64,000 nt of DNA, taken from the NCBI GenBank assembly GCA_963995525.1, contig OZ023213.1:14312533-14376532 (forward strand), given 5' to 3'. This DNA is from Escarpia spicata (lineage: Eukaryota; Annelida; Polychaeta; Sabellida; Siboglinidae). The position numbers and the translations under genes were made by a program. Under the pieces are notes generated by a model. The model worked only from the letters and a program-made list of their open reading frames with translations. It was not told the DNA's origin and searched no databases. The first letter of the stretch is position 1. Each line of letters opens with the position of its first letter. Of the stretch, positions 1 to 12,070 are shown piece after piece.

Positions 1-699
1 GTGCTAGTTATAAACATGGAAATTGCAGTGTCAGGTTTGTACCGTTTGCAAATTGTTGATTAGGAATTTGCTATGGTTTTGTAACATATGTATAACTTAG
101 TCAATTAATGCAATATGCACTGACAATACACGTCTCCACTATATGCCATCCCTGATGGAGATTTTAGTCATTATAATCTAGTATATCTCTTATAATATTC
201 AAGAATAAAGTGATTGGATTGAATTTATAGCATTAACTGTTTGTTACTTTCTTTTCTTGTTGTGAGGCGTTAACAATTAATTATGTAACTAACATTCATA
301 TACAGCTCGGCAAGCTACTTCAGTATCTCGAGAACATTGCCCCATATGGAAACTGGGTGCATGCCAGTTCAAGCATATCCATGCACAAATTCACAATATT
401 TAAATGAAAACAGTACAATAGTTGAATGCCGGCTGGCAATATCTCAGAAAAGCAGATTACACACGCGAACATCTGCTGCTCGACTATGATGTTATTAGAG
501 CACTTTACACTTCACTTGTCTGACTTTTGAAAGATAATTAAAAAGCCAATGCAACTCATGTTATAAAGCACATCATATATTCATATTCACATCGCAAATG
601 ATTTGGATAGCCACAGGGCTGCATAAATTAATTTTATTACATTTAATTGTTTTTAAAATAAATTCCAGTTGCCATTTTTTATTCCCAGTCTAGTTATTA

Positions 700-2160
700 T
701 GTGTGTCAGTAGTACAATTTGTTATCATTCTCATTTAGGCTACTAATAATGCATCTGAAATGTTGTGGCTTGCTTGAAAAGAAAGTTGTTTGATACAAAA
801 ATTAACATGGTATCATTAGAAATACATTAATTATTTGTGACTGTTTTAAGACATATAATTTCATAGATGCTGAATGTTACTACAATTGTAAAGAAGCATG
901 ACTACATTTAAAAACTAAAAGAAACACTAACTAACCAAAAAACCGACGGCATTTGATCGTATAACCTGATCACTCGACGTCAAACGCTTTACCAACCATG
1001 GTACAGAGCCACAGCTCCTTCACAATGAAAATGGAATTTCATGTCGTAACCGTATGCGTGTGGATACTATAGATTCAAAACTGGATCATTTGTTCCACTT
1101 TAACATTTGTCTAATTAAATACTCGCGTTCTTGATGCTTTTAGCCTATTTTAATGCACTGCTTGATCCTGCACTGATACAACTGACACGTTCGATACATA
1201 AGCATAGAGCGATTTACACAGCGCAAATAGGACGCACGGTTTTTGACGACGTCCATAGCGTCTTTTACAATATTTGGATTCATCTGGTCTGTTTTCGTAA
1301 ATAGTTAACTAAAAACAACTATTTTAATGGTCTGTTTGAACAGGTTTTACCGGATATATGTTATTGAGCACATATATATATGAGATTGAGCACATAGATA
1401 TAATATGTAATATTTTATTTTGTTAAACTGGCATAACACACAAGCTACGTCTAGGACGCACGATTTGTGCTCCCACCAATGGTACATTAACCTATGGCTG
1501 CTATGGCTAAGGCTACAGTATAGGTCATACAGCTAAACAAGATTGATAAGAGAAGGTATATATGTATTACACATATTAGGTAAAGATCCGTCGTTTGTTT
1601 ATTAATATGCATTATATCAATATCGACATCCACTGAACATTGACGCTGTAAGACTAAGACTAGTCTAAGAGTCGAGCCTCACGGCGTCTGGACTCTTGCC
1701 TTGGCCTTGTATGTCGTGTGCGGGCGCCAGCTCAGCTCCAGTCCAACGGAAATCATGCACTGTTTATAGTTAAGTCTTTTTAAGGACTTTGTTTTAATTA
1801 TCCAACAAGCTTGCAAACATATAACTCGTGTATCAATGTATGTGTTATCATACTCAATACTCCATTGGGATATCCCACATCGGCGCCATACTGACGCAAA
1901 CAGGTATACTTAAATATATGTAACTTCCGGTTACACACCGGTCTCCCGTAGCAGCATCTATGCATAACGTTTTTAAGGAGACCGCATCTTTTGTATATGT
2001 TATTAATTAAAATATGACAACAAATTTTTAGTATGTGGTATAAATTAGTGTTACAAACAATGTTCCAATTTGATATAGTTGGAAAATCAGTTAAATAAAA
2101 ATATAAGCCAGGTCTCCCGATCGCTCGCCTGTATGCACTGGTCTCCCTATGCAGCATCTA
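700..2160. other. Block A non-coding stretch
   Basis: Apart from block membership I see no exon, RNA gene or element here. A repeated 'gagcacatagatata' motif at 1360-1400 and a CpG-bearing patch at 1660-1760 are the only local structure. The 119-codon frame on the minus strand at 1798-2157 has no recognisable motif and is preserved in block B only because the DNA is. Confidence 0.5.
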
Positions 2161-2171
2161 GACTTATATAT

Positions 2172-2202
<31 letters not shown>

Positions 2203-2219
2203 GTATAATATTTCTGGTC

Positions 2220-2871
2220 GAAATAGTCAGTAATGACATGAATTATGTTTTCGTTTGGCCTGGTGTTCACGGTTCTATTTGTCTGTTTTCGGAGAGATAT
2301 GGAACAAGTGGGCCTATGCGGTTAGATGGTCCTCCTTTATAACTTTCGCGGTATTGCAAACAAATCGAATATTCATCATTTCACGGTGACCTTAGTTGAC
2401 GTTAACTCCACTCGAACTCTAGCAGGTCACGCATCCTTGTCGTACCGCAATTTGATGGGGAGACACTAAGCTATCAAAAAAAGTATGACGTGGCAATCTT
2501 GTTATTAAGTAAAATATATATGCCACCATTGTAATGTTAAGACGGTTGCGGAAGAGCACAATTTCGAAAATTCATCATTTGACGATGACCTTGTTTGACG
2601 TTGGATTCACGCTTACTGCATCACGTGGCAGCTCTGCGACAGGTCTCGTTTGGACAGGGAGATGCGGAGCGTTCAAATTATATAACATTTGGGTGTGTAT
2701 ATTGGGGGGGGGGGGGCATGTTAATCTGTCGGATAGATGATTTTATCTCTTGCATATATCGCTTGAAAGGACTTAGCTAACTTCCTCAATATTCATACTC
2801 AATTGTTATACACAGTGTTTTGTCTCTCACCACCGATACCTTTACTTAAGCAATTGCACTGTCATATACTG

Positions 2872-2912
<41 letters not shown>

Positions 2913-2917
2913 CATAC

Positions 2918-2959
<42 letters not shown>

Positions 2960-3110
2960 TTATATATATATATATTGAGAATATTTTTGGTCGAAATAGT
3001 AAGTAATGACATGAATTAGGTATTCGTTTGGCCTGGTGTTCACGGTTCTATTTGTCTGTTTTCAAAGAGATATGGAACAAGCGGGCATGTGCGGATAGAT
3101 GGTCCTTCTA
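2220..3110. repeat. 110-bp direct repeats flanking two 190-bp repeat units and AT microsatellites
   Basis: A ~110-bp sequence (ggtcgaaatagt ... ggacggtcc-like end) occurs at 2217-2335 and again at 2988-3107. Between them lie two ~200-bp units containing 'attcatcatttgacg(a/g)tgacctt' (2360 and 2568) and AT microsatellites (2873-2970). Block B has a single 110-bp copy and none of the intervening sequence. The 190-bp units belong to the same family as the array at 27.8-28.6 kb, in the opposite orientation. Confidence 0.75.
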
Positions 3111-3600
3111 ACATAATATAACAAGCAAGATTATGTGACTATTCCGCTACAATAAAGCTACTGTTTTATAACGAGTGATATATGTGATATATGTTTATTA
3201 GTATCACATCTTCCAAAATTACGCGTAGCATGTCAAACATGCATCACGACATGCATTAATGTCTGACATTAACCTTATAACCAATGTTTACTCTATTTAA
3301 AAAATGCATGTATTGGTCCGGGTAACGTAACCGTTGATATGTGTAATTCGTAATGGCAATATAATTACCAAAGGTAAGGAGAACAAACACAAGACATCAT
3401 TGCATAGTCTAAGCAAATAAAAGCGATAACACGCATGCATAGCTGAGCGATAGTTTCAGAGCACGACAAACATCATCTGAAACCACCGCGTCCCGAACGT
3501 GCTGTTGTGTAAATGTTCTTTTATATTTGGTTTCCAATATTTATAACTGTTAAATAGGTTTGTCCTTGTCACGGTACTAGATTCCATTTTCACTCTTAGC

Positions 3601-3799
3601 CTAACGCATGATCACATCTTCAATATCCACATGCTTGTGGTCCTGAAGTCCCTCTTCCAACTCTGGGGCGTTTTTGACATTTGTCTTCAACGAAGGATGC
3701 TCGCTATTCAAACGCTCCAACTCGGCCTTCGACAGATATGCGACTATGCCGACACCGTACGCGTCTCCTAACACGTTCACAGACGCTCGCATGCGTTCC
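3601..3799 (-). CDS. SLC1/EAAT-type amino acid transporter, terminal coding exon (copy 1)
   Basis: Terminal exon of a sodium-coupled transporter of the SLC1 (excitatory amino acid transporter) family, acting in the plasma membrane. The minus strand has an acceptor (tttaag) at 3800, then one base completing a split codon, then ERMRASVNVLGDAYGVGIV, which matches transmembrane helix 8 of the family with its N-V-x-G-D-x-x-G core. A 30-residue acidic tail follows and the stop is at 3601. The exon joins in frame to the 63743-63877 exon. AATAAA on the minus strand near 3192 is a possible polyadenylation signal. It differs from copy 2 (36915-37113) at three residues. Whether both copies are used cannot be seen here. 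Confidence 0.85.
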
Positions 3800-4053
3800 C
3801 TTAAACAATATACAATACATCTTGAAATAAGTCTGCATGTATCCTCTTATCAGCACAACACACAACAACATGTCGACAGACGTTCGTAGGCAGTCCGTTG
3901 AACAATACACAGTAGAAAAGTAACAAAGGTCCGCAGGCGGTCACTTAAACAAATACAACACAATGTTGAGAAATGTCCGCATACATTCTCTTAAGCGATA
4001 CTCATTACAATGTTTAAATAAGTCAGCATGTTGAATATTGAACTGTTCTGTTA

Positions 4054-4681
4054 TGCACGGCGTACACTACACAACTTTTGTTGTAAGTCGGGTGTTTTGT
4101 CGACTTAAACCGGTTTGTCGCTAATGTGCGCGGGTCTAAAGACTTTCTAAAACTTTTGTCTGTTGTTGTCCAGACCAACACAACAAATGTCTGGCTGATT
4201 CGAAAATTGAATCGGCCAGACTTTTATTGTGCAGTGTACGCAGGTAGCAGGTAAATTGCGCGACGTCGCTAACATACGCCGATCCCCAACACAACAAAAC
4301 TGTAGTCGTAGCAACGAGCCAATAGCAGTGCAGCATTTTTGTCATGCGCTGTCGCTGACGACCGGAATGGCTGACGTATGAACTCGAATTCGAATTTCTT
4401 TGCGTAGTTTGAGGTCGGCGTTGTTGAAAAGCAGTTAGAGCTCGCTTTCTTTTGTTCGAAATCTAATTTTATTGTAGTTGTGGAATTCGCCAACAAAAGG
4501 GCGTGCATACATGCATTTAGTACAAATAACTATGCTAGTATCGCGGCAGTGACAAAAGCGTTGTCGCGTAGTGTGCGCGTGTGCCAAACCTTTGTCGCGT
4601 AGTGTGAGCTGTCCACCGACATGTGTCCTTTGTTGTTCAATCGCCCAACAAAAACGTTTGTTGTGTAGTGTACGCCGGGCT
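4054..4681. mobile_element. Nonautonomous TIR element (MITE-like), copy 1
   Basis: The ends CGGCGTACACTACACAAC (left) and its reverse complement (right, 4657-4678) form near-perfect terminal inverted repeats ~630 bp apart. TTA occurs just outside both ends, consistent with a 3-bp PIF/Harbinger-style target duplication, but the superfamily is inference. Inside, degenerate copies of the terminal motif (for example gtgcagtgtacgc and gcgtagtgtgcg) and a 13-bp hairpin around TCTGGCTGATTCGAAAA suggest nested or rearranged ends. No transposase frame was seen. Confidence 0.65.
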
Positions 4682-4861
4682 TTAGAGTGTTAGCAACACA
4701 ATGTTGACAAATGCAACGTTTTGAAAGTACGCTCAAAGCATAACATAACGGTATTTCTTTGCGCATACACTGTGTAGTATTTTCGAAAGGTGGTGTTCTC
4801 AACAAACTACTCTGCAAAATGCAAAACGCAGCGCCTTTAGCATACTAGGTCTGCGTATGCT

Positions 4862-4892
4862 GCTATATATGTATATATATATATATATATAC

Positions 4893-4937
<45 letters not shown>
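4862..4937. repeat. (TA)n microsatellite
   Basis: Nearly pure TA run interrupted by TACA and AAAT. It recurs at 6541-6611, 38179-38231 and 39478-39532 at corresponding points of the duplicated units, with different lengths. Confidence 0.95.
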
Positions 4938-4939
<2 letters not shown>

Positions 4940-5375
4940 ACAGTCTATATACCATATCACCTGTACATTCAATACAAAAAGTCACCACATTGCCTGTAGG
5001 CCTAAATTTATATTACCTGTATAATGTGCACGAATTTTCGTGTACAGGCAATATTTTGAGCTTTCAAATACATTTCCCTAATGCAAATACTGATGTTTTT
5101 GTTAATCACGTACATTAAGTTGATGCTATTTGGGGGAATTGCGGAACTAAATATGTGGTTGAGCGTATAATTTCATATTTACACGGAAGGGACATTTTAA
5201 CATTTATTGATTTTTTTGGGTCCGATATCGCCTGTACATATATATATTGACAACAATCATGTTATACTAGTTTAAATCGATTGTAACTTGATATTACATC
5301 TCATGGTTTGCAAACTACTACTATTTGAAATGAATTGACATGTGCAAATAAAACTGACACATTCATGTATTTTGT

Positions 5376-5475
5376 TCAGCTATTCAAACGCTCCAACTCG
5401 GCCTTCGACAGATATGCGACTATGCCGACACCGTACGCGTCTCCTAACACGTTCACAGACGCTCGCATGCGTTCC
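5376..5475 (-). pseudogene. Truncated duplicate of the SLC1 terminal exon (A')
   Basis: The 1.68-kb tandem duplication copied only the 5' part of the terminal exon. The acceptor and the core NVLGDAYGVGIV are unchanged, but the duplication junction after ERLNS brings in a TGA at 5376-5378 immediately. If spliced to the upstream exon it would give a transporter ending right after TM8 and lacking the acidic C-terminal tail. It is therefore either a dead exon copy or an alternative last exon; the sequence alone does not decide. Confidence 0.7.
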
Positions 5476-5729
5476 CTTAAACAATATACAATACATCTTG
5501 AAATAAGTCTGCATGTATCCTCTTATCAGCACAACACACAACAACATGTCGACAGACGTTCGTAGGCAGTCCGTTGAACAATACACAGTAGAAAAGTAAC
5601 AAAGGTCCGCAGGCGGTCACTTAAACAAATACAACACAATGTTGAGAAATGTCCGCATACATTCTCTTAAGCGATACTCATTACAATGTTTAAATAAGTC
5701 AGCATGTTGAATATTGAACTGTTCTGTTA

Positions 5730-6357
5730 TGCACGGCGTACACTACACAACTTTTGTTGTAAGTCGGGTGTTTTGTCGACTTAAACCGGTTTGTCGCTAA
5801 TGTGCGCGGGTCTAAAGACTTTCTAAAACTTTTGTCTGTTGTTGTCCAGACCAACACAACAAATGTCTGGCTGATTCGAAAATTGAATCGGCCAGACTTT
5901 TATTGTGCAGTGTACGCAGGTAGCAGGTAAATTGCGCGACGTCGCTAACATACGCCGATCCCCAACACAACAAAACTGTAGTCGTAGCAACGAGCCAATA
6001 GCAGTGCAGCATTTTTGTCATGCGCTGTCGCTGACGACCGGAATGGCTGACGTATGAACTCGAATTCGAATTTCTTTGCGTAGTTTGAGGTCGGCGTTGT
6101 TGAAAAGCAGTTAGAGCTCGCTTTCTTTTGTTCGAAATCTAATTTTATTGTAGTTGTGGAATTCGCCAACAAAAGGGCGTGCATACATGCATTTAGTACA
6201 AATAACTATGCTAGTATCGCGGCAGTGACAAAAGCGTTGTCGCGTAGTGTGCGCGTGTGCCAAACCTTTGTCGCGTAGTGTGAGCTGTCCACCGACATGT
6301 GTCCTTTGTTGTTCAATCGCCCAACAAAAACGTTTGTTGTGTAGTGTACGCCGGGCT
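5730..6357. mobile_element. Nonautonomous TIR element, copy 2
   Basis: Identical to the element at 4054-4681; it was carried along by the tandem duplication rather than independently inserted. Confidence 0.63.
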
Positions 6358-6568
6358 TTAGAGTGTTAGCAACACAATGTTGACAAATGCAACGTTTTGA
6401 AAGTACGCTCAAAGCATAACATAACGGTATTTCTTTGCGCATACACTGTGTAGTATTTTCGAAAGGTGGTGTTCTCAACAAACTACTCTGCAAAATGCAA
6501 AACGCAGCGCCTTTAGCATACTAGGTCTGCGTATGCTGCTATATATGTATATATATATATATATATAC

Positions 6569-6613
<45 letters not shown>

Positions 6614-6929
6614 ACAGTCTATATACCATATCACCTGTACATTCAATACAAAAAGTCACCACATTGCCTGTAGGCCTAAATTTATATTACCTGTATAATG
6701 TGCACGAATTTTCGTGTACAGGCAATATTTTGAGCTTTCAAATACATTTCCCTAATGCAAATACTGATGTTTTTGTTAATCACGTACATTAAGTTGATGC
6801 TATTTGGGGGAATTGCGGAACTAAATATGTGGTTGAGCGTATAATTTCATATTTACACGGAAGGGACATTTTAACATTTATTGATTTTTTTGGGTCCGAT
6901 ATCGCCTGTACATATATATATTGACTTTG

Positions 6930-7548
6930 ACCAACACGCGTCACGAATTGAACTCATATCGCGTCAAACCCCTCCACTTTCAGGCAATTCGACGTGTTAT
7001 TGCGTCAAACCCCTCCACTTTCAGGCAATTCGACGTGTTATGGCGTCAAACCCCTCCACTTTCAGGCAAATAGACGGGTTATTGCGTCAAATCCCTCAAA
7101 AGTGAGGAGGAGGTGGAGGAGGAGGGATAGAGATGGACGGATTATAGCATAACATCCCTCCTCTTTCAGGCAAATAGACGGGTTGTCGCGTCAAAGCCCT
7201 CCTCTTTCAGGCAATTCGACGTGTTATCGCGTCAAACCCCTCCACATTCAGGCAAATAGACGGTTATTGCCTCAAATCCCTCAAAAGTTAGGAGGATGAG
7301 GAGGGATAGAGATGGACGGGTTATTACATGACATACCTCCTCTTTCAGGCAAATAAACGGGTTGTCGCGTCAAAGCCCTCCTCTTTCAGGCAAATGGACG
7401 GGTTATTGCATCAAACCCCTCCCCTTTCAGGCAATTCGACGGGATATCGCGTGACATCTCACCGCTTTCAGGCAATTCGACGTGTTATCGCGTGACATCT
7501 CACCGCTTTCAGGCAATTCGACGGGTTATCGCGTGACATCTCTACCAA
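6930..7548. repeat. 41-bp minisatellite array
   Basis: More than a dozen variants of a unit built on 'gcgtcaaacccctcc(a/t)ctttcaggcaattcgacgtgttattg' follow head to tail. Two sub-families alternate (ending in aattcgacgtgttat or aaatagacgggttat), and some copies carry an inserted purine-rich gaggaggtggaggaggaggg block (7104-7124). No gene is visible in the array. Confidence 0.93.
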
Positions 7549-7549
7549 A

Positions 7550-7805
7550 CTTAGCGCACGAGACTACGGCCGAGACATTGCATGAGACTACGGACGAGAC
7601 ATCTCATGAGACTACGTGTTCCAAGAACCAATCCGTTGTTTACATTTGAACAGTAAACACGTACATCATGAGCTTATGGACTAGTCTACCAGCTACCAAC
7701 AAGCCTACATCATCAACATCATCACGTGCAGCCTTTCAGTACCCAGATTACAAGAGACATTTCACACGTCGAGACAACTTGAAACGACACAGTGTCGTCA
7801 GACCG
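7550..7805. other. Short imperfect 'gagactacgg' repeats and unassigned sequence
   Basis: Three to four copies of 'catgagactacgg(a/c)cgagacat' follow the minisatellite at 7559-7615. The rest is unassigned. Confidence 0.6.
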
Positions 7806-7806
7806 A

Positions 7807-8590
7807 CACCACTCAACGGACACCAATGTAATTAGTCAGAGTATTGCCATCTACTGACCATGATAGATCTCTATTCGTTGAAACACTTCCAGGAATAGCG
7901 GAAGCATAGAGGCCGCTATGGCAGTCAAGTAAATTCCGGTTCAACGTTACTTCCGACGTAGCGTCCCTGGTAGAGTCTGCAATAGCAAGCGAATTTGAAA
8001 ACTGCTATGAGCGAAAACGACTATGTCAATAACATATAAGGACAACCACCTGACAGGACTTCATTCAACGAGGTGACCATCATGGTTTCCAAAGCCACTC
8101 AACGGACATCAATGTAATTAGTCAGAGTATTGCCATCTATCGGACATGATAGATCTCTACTCGTTGACACACTTCTGCGAATATCGGAAGCATAGTGTCC
8201 GCCATGTCAGGTCGCCATGGCATTCAAGTAACTTCCGGTGTGACGTCACTTCCGACGTAGCGTCCCTAGTAGAGGCTGTCATAGCATGCGAATTTGAAAA
8301 CTACTATGATCGAAAACGACTATGTCAATAACATGTAAGGACAACCACCTGACAGGACTTCATTCAAAGAGGTGACCATCATGTTTTCCAACGCCACTCA
8401 ACGCACACCAATGTAATTAGTCAGAGTATTGCCATCTACCGACCATGATAGATCTCTACTCGTTGACGCACTTCCGGGAATATCGGAAGCATAGAGTCCG
8501 CCATGTCAGGTCGCTATGGCATTCAAGTAACTTCCGGTGCGACGTCACTTCCGACGTAGTGTCCCTAGTAGAGGCTGCTATTTTAGTTCA
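7807..8590. repeat. Three tandem units of ~290 bp
   Basis: Units begin at 'ccactcaacgga/gcaca/tcaatg' at 7809, 8095 and 8394 (periods 286 and 299). All contain gccatctac(t/c)gaccatgatagatctctac, cttccg.cgtagcgtccctagtagag and the linker acaaccacctgacaggacttcattcaa. The array ends at 8575 followed by 'cttgacctttgaccttgacc', a motif also found at the Polinton-like element's ends. No gene is recognised. Confidence 0.9.
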
Positions 8591-8599
8591 TGATATATC

Positions 8600-9410
8600 C
8601 GACAGGTGGCGCCACTGCACTTGACCTTTGACCTTGACCTGCTGTATAAGAACTACCCATTTGAATAAGCGGAAGGATATTTGGCAGCAATTAGCCTGTT
8701 TGACTCTTTGACGGCATTCGTAAATATTGAATGGTGTCACACATACAGGCATTTGACGAGAGCTAGAAATAATAGATTTTGACTAAACTCAACCAGTTTG
8801 TCAACGAGATGATAACAGCAGGTGAGAAGTTTAATAAATTGTGTAGGTCACGTTTTCTTATAATCAGACAAAACGTTAACATGGTCACCAATGGGAAAAC
8901 TAACTGTGTTTTGAGCCCAATTATACGTCCCTGGCAACGCAAACACACTCGTCATCTGGTCATTGCAAAGTTATGGAAGAAGCATTTATGTGAAATATTT
9001 GTTAAAAATTACTGAAAATACAAACCGAAAATGTTTATTGTGAACAGGCTTAATTGTAAATTTGCACATGGTAATAGACATACTATAACTGCTCATCGTT
9101 TGAGCTACAGGCTGTACCACTGTACAACAATCTTACAAGCAGGACTGCCATAATAGCCTTTGTGTAACAGTCGATCATTTCAGCCTTCAGCCACACAGTG
9201 TGAACAATGAGAGAATACATTGCAGTAATTTTGGCAAATATTCTCGTCATGGCGCTTACCCGGCATGCATGACAGATTTAAAATTAAAAATAGGTGATAA
9301 TTTACTTTTGAGGGAATAAATGTAGAGTGAACTTTTCCTAATTATCATCGTAGTCACTGTTCACAGGGGTGCGTTTGCAGTCATGTATACATGAGTTAGC
9401 CCATGTTCAC
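8600..9410. other. Unassigned sequence
   Basis: No exon or element recognised. A minus-strand stretch at about 9155-9275 reads as a Cys-rich peptide with a C-x2-C and nearby Cys residues, but there are no splice borders or known domain that would make it a gene. Confidence 0.4.
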
Positions 9411-9417
9411 TGATATG

Positions 9418-9723
<306 letters not shown>

Positions 9724-10010
9724 TTGTGTCCTGTCGTGTGTAGGGCTTCTCTAAATGTGCTCACACAGATAGTCAGTTTTGCAGTTCAACTAGATGCTGC
9801 AGAAATTCAGAATGTCATATTTTTAGAATGCTGTGTGTGCACTGCCCCCCCCCCCCACCACCGTCTTCATTTCTTATACTTTACTCTCACAGCAATAATT
9901 TGGGACTGTTTTGTGGTGATCTTAATTGTGAGGTGGCTATATTAGTGTGGTAACCATGAAGCAAAGTTTGATTATATAATAAGACTGGAAGTGAGGAGTG
10001 TAGATCTCAC
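9724..10010. other. Unassigned sequence
   Basis: Contains a 13-base C run at 9845 (part of ccccccccccccaccacc). No coding signal recognised. Confidence 0.5.
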
Positions 10011-10060
10011 ATATCTCCACCGAGAATGACAGCAGATTTGAGTTTGGTGAACCTTCCAAG
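10011..10060 (-). pseudogene. DDX54: DDX54-like DEAD-box helicase, decayed exon (third)
   Basis: The minus strand encodes LGRFTKLKSAVILGGD, matching the stretch that follows FTKE in DDX54-type RNA helicases (nucleolar DEAD-box ATPases). A GTGAG donor follows at 10010. The expected acceptor AG reads AA here (tttgcaa|CTTGG), so the exon could not be spliced normally. No later helicase exons (Q-to-DEAD box) were found further left, so the copy is partial. Confidence 0.75.
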
Positions 10061-10586
10061 TTGCAAATGAAAACTCATTGCACTCTTACAGTGGCTAGAT
10101 AGTACACCCCACAGCTGTGAATCATACAACTGGTAATGTATTCCCATAGAATCAGACATAAACCTACTAAGCTGTATGTGGACACATTTACTTGAAGCAT
10201 GAAAACAGGACTGTGAACGTAATTGACACATTACTATTTTATTGTAGTTAGACATATATATATCAGATCTTCACACATGTACAGTGCATGTTAAATTTTG
10301 TTTAAACTATGTTTACATGTTTGCAATCAAGCAATGATTTCATTTTTTCCGTTCGTCTACATAGTGCAATAGTAGGCGCATTGTTAAGCCAGTCTGATGT
10401 GATGCGATGCCACCACACATGAAGCGGTGAATGTGTAATTGCCTTCTTTAATGCATTAATTAATACTGCCTACGGGTTGAAGCTGGTACAAATCATGTGC
10501 TGATAGATCTATCACTTCACACAGCACGCAGGAAGGCAGTCATACAATATGTCTTACTATTATTTCCGCTATGAATGACGACCTAC

Positions 10587-10771
10587 CTCCTTCGTGAACT
10601 TGAGTGTCTGCAGGGCTAGTTCTTGCATTGGTGACATAATCAACGAATGCACACCAGGGGGCACATGTGTGCGCAGTCGCTCAAACTCGAGATGGTGAAC
10701 GCTGCCATCTTGCCGCTTCCAGTCCTCGCCATAGCAAGCACATCCTTACCATCCATTCTGAGAGGAATTGT
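10587..10771 (-). pseudogene. DDX54: DDX54-like DEAD-box helicase, decayed exon with Walker A (second)
   Basis: Acceptor tttcag precedes 10771 and donor GTAGGT follows 10587. The first frame reads [21 protein letters not shown], the Walker A (motif I) region of DDX54-type helicases, but the next residue is Met instead of the conserved Thr ([11 protein letters not shown]). After a one-base frameshift around 10690 the exon continues as [19 protein letters not shown], where motif Ia is PMQEL instead of PTREL. The intron is retained, so this came from a genomic copy, not a retrocopy. Two damaged catalytic motifs plus a frameshift make it a pseudogene. Confidence 0.82.
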
Positions 10772-10925
10772 CTGAAACGTTGTAACACATGACGATGTGT
10801 AAAATCAAATGTAATATATACATTTCCTATAATCCTCAATTCTACTGCTGATCCAAATATTTTGAACTGTAGATTAAGTATGAAACTTCAAACAAAATAT
10901 TTACATTTACATTTATTTACATTTA

Positions 10926-12070
10926 TGCAACAACCAACACAAGCCCATTGTAGTTTGAGAATTGAAATTGGCCAAAGGATGATGTTTTTGATTGGAAAGT
11001 GGATTGCTTCTAATGCAGCCACTTTTGGGCATAAAGATAGTAGGAATGTGATGTCTAACATGCAAACCAGATGGGAAACTGAACCCTTGTACAGCCCCAT
11101 CAAAGTTTCTCAGGCACACATTCCTACAACATGACGACAATATACATACATACATTATTTGTCGCTATAGAGGTATAAAACCACTATGAATATAAACCTA
11201 ATCAAACAATACAAATATTCCACCACCAATAGACACATGCAATTACAAAAAGGTGGGGCCATTCCGCCTATCCTGTATAAACATAAGGACAAATATATAC
11301 CGTTTGTAAAACAAAAAGCCTGTCGACGCACCAAAACCCAACACATTCAAGAATTTGGGATATGCCCTGTGTTCACTCCGAAATTTTGGAAAGCGTTGCG
11401 ACATTTTCCAACTTCTTTTTCTACCAACGGTGTACAATAGTTGTTTAAGTACGTGCCTAGGCAAAAAGGTGGGGAGGAGGGCAGATTTAGAAATATCAGG
11501 ATATACACGACATGAGACACAGATACCTAACGCACAAGTGGCGGCTTAACCGCTAATCCAAATCGTACGCTGGGGCCTAATCCTGGCATGTCATGATTGG
11601 CTGAAGGCGCTGGGCGGTTTTATTAAGCCAAACAGCTGGAAGTAATTATCGCCTCAGCCAGTTACCTCACTACCCGCACTAGGCCTGTCCTAATCATTGC
11701 ATAAAATACAGTATGCTCTGCGTTCATACCTTCATTTATGCAACAACCAACACAAGCCCATTGTAGTTTGAGAATTGAAATTGGCCAAAGGATGACGTTT
11801 TTTATTGGAAAGTGGATTGCTTCTAATGCAGCCACTTTTGGGCATAAAGATAGTAGGAATGTGATATCTAACATGCAAACCAGATGGGAAACTGAACCCT
11901 TGTACAGCCCCATCAAAGTTTTTCAGGCACACATTCCTACAACATGACGACAATATACAGACATACATTATTTGTCGCTATAGAGGTATAAAACCACTAT
12001 GAATATAAACCTAAGCAAACAATACAAATATTCCACCACCAATAGACACATGCAATTACAAAAAGGTGGG
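10926..12070. repeat. 335-bp direct repeat pair with 470-bp spacer
   Basis: The sequence from 'atgcaacaaccaacacaagcccattg' to 'aaaggtggggccattccgcc' occurs at 10926-11262 and again at 11735-12078 with a handful of substitutions. Both ends of the composite are flanked by 'ttacatttacatttatttacattta' (10898-10925 and 12120-12147). The spacer 11263-11734 includes 'ctgattggctgaaggcgctgggcgg'. The repeats lack TG..CA ends and I see no primer-binding site, so a solo LTR pair is not supported. Confidence 0.85.

Larger units (their letters stand above)
1..6925. repeat. Segmental duplication block A (direct copy of 34073-39984)
   Basis: Read base by base, this block is the same as the block starting at 34073 apart from scattered substitutions, small indels, a ~780-bp length difference at 2.2-3.1 kb and different microsatellite lengths. 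Identity by eye is about 97%. Position 1 already lies inside the duplication, so it probably extends to the left of the window. The block holds the terminal exon of an SLC1-type transporter, a nonautonomous TIR element and an internal 1.68-kb tandem duplication. Downstream of 6925 the sequence switches abruptly to a minisatellite, whereas block B continues for another ~135 bp that is also present at 5252-5378. Confidence 0.95.
3703..6925. repeat. Internal 1676-bp tandem duplication in block A
   Basis: The segment starting GCTATTCAAACG at 3703 recurs at 5379, almost base for base, up to 5251 and 6925. It contains part of the SLC1 terminal exon, the preceding intron with the TIR element, and an AT microsatellite. 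A 127-bp linker (5252-5378) separates the two units. In block B the linker follows both units, so the original event duplicated unit plus linker, and block A later lost the second linker. Confidence 0.93.

Noticed and set aside
3704..6493. Repeated frames of 68, 69, 79 and 95 codons that recur identically in each duplicated unit
   Set aside because: They lie in intron and in the noncoding TIR element, on the same strand as the transporter; conservation reflects recent DNA duplication and no domain is seen.
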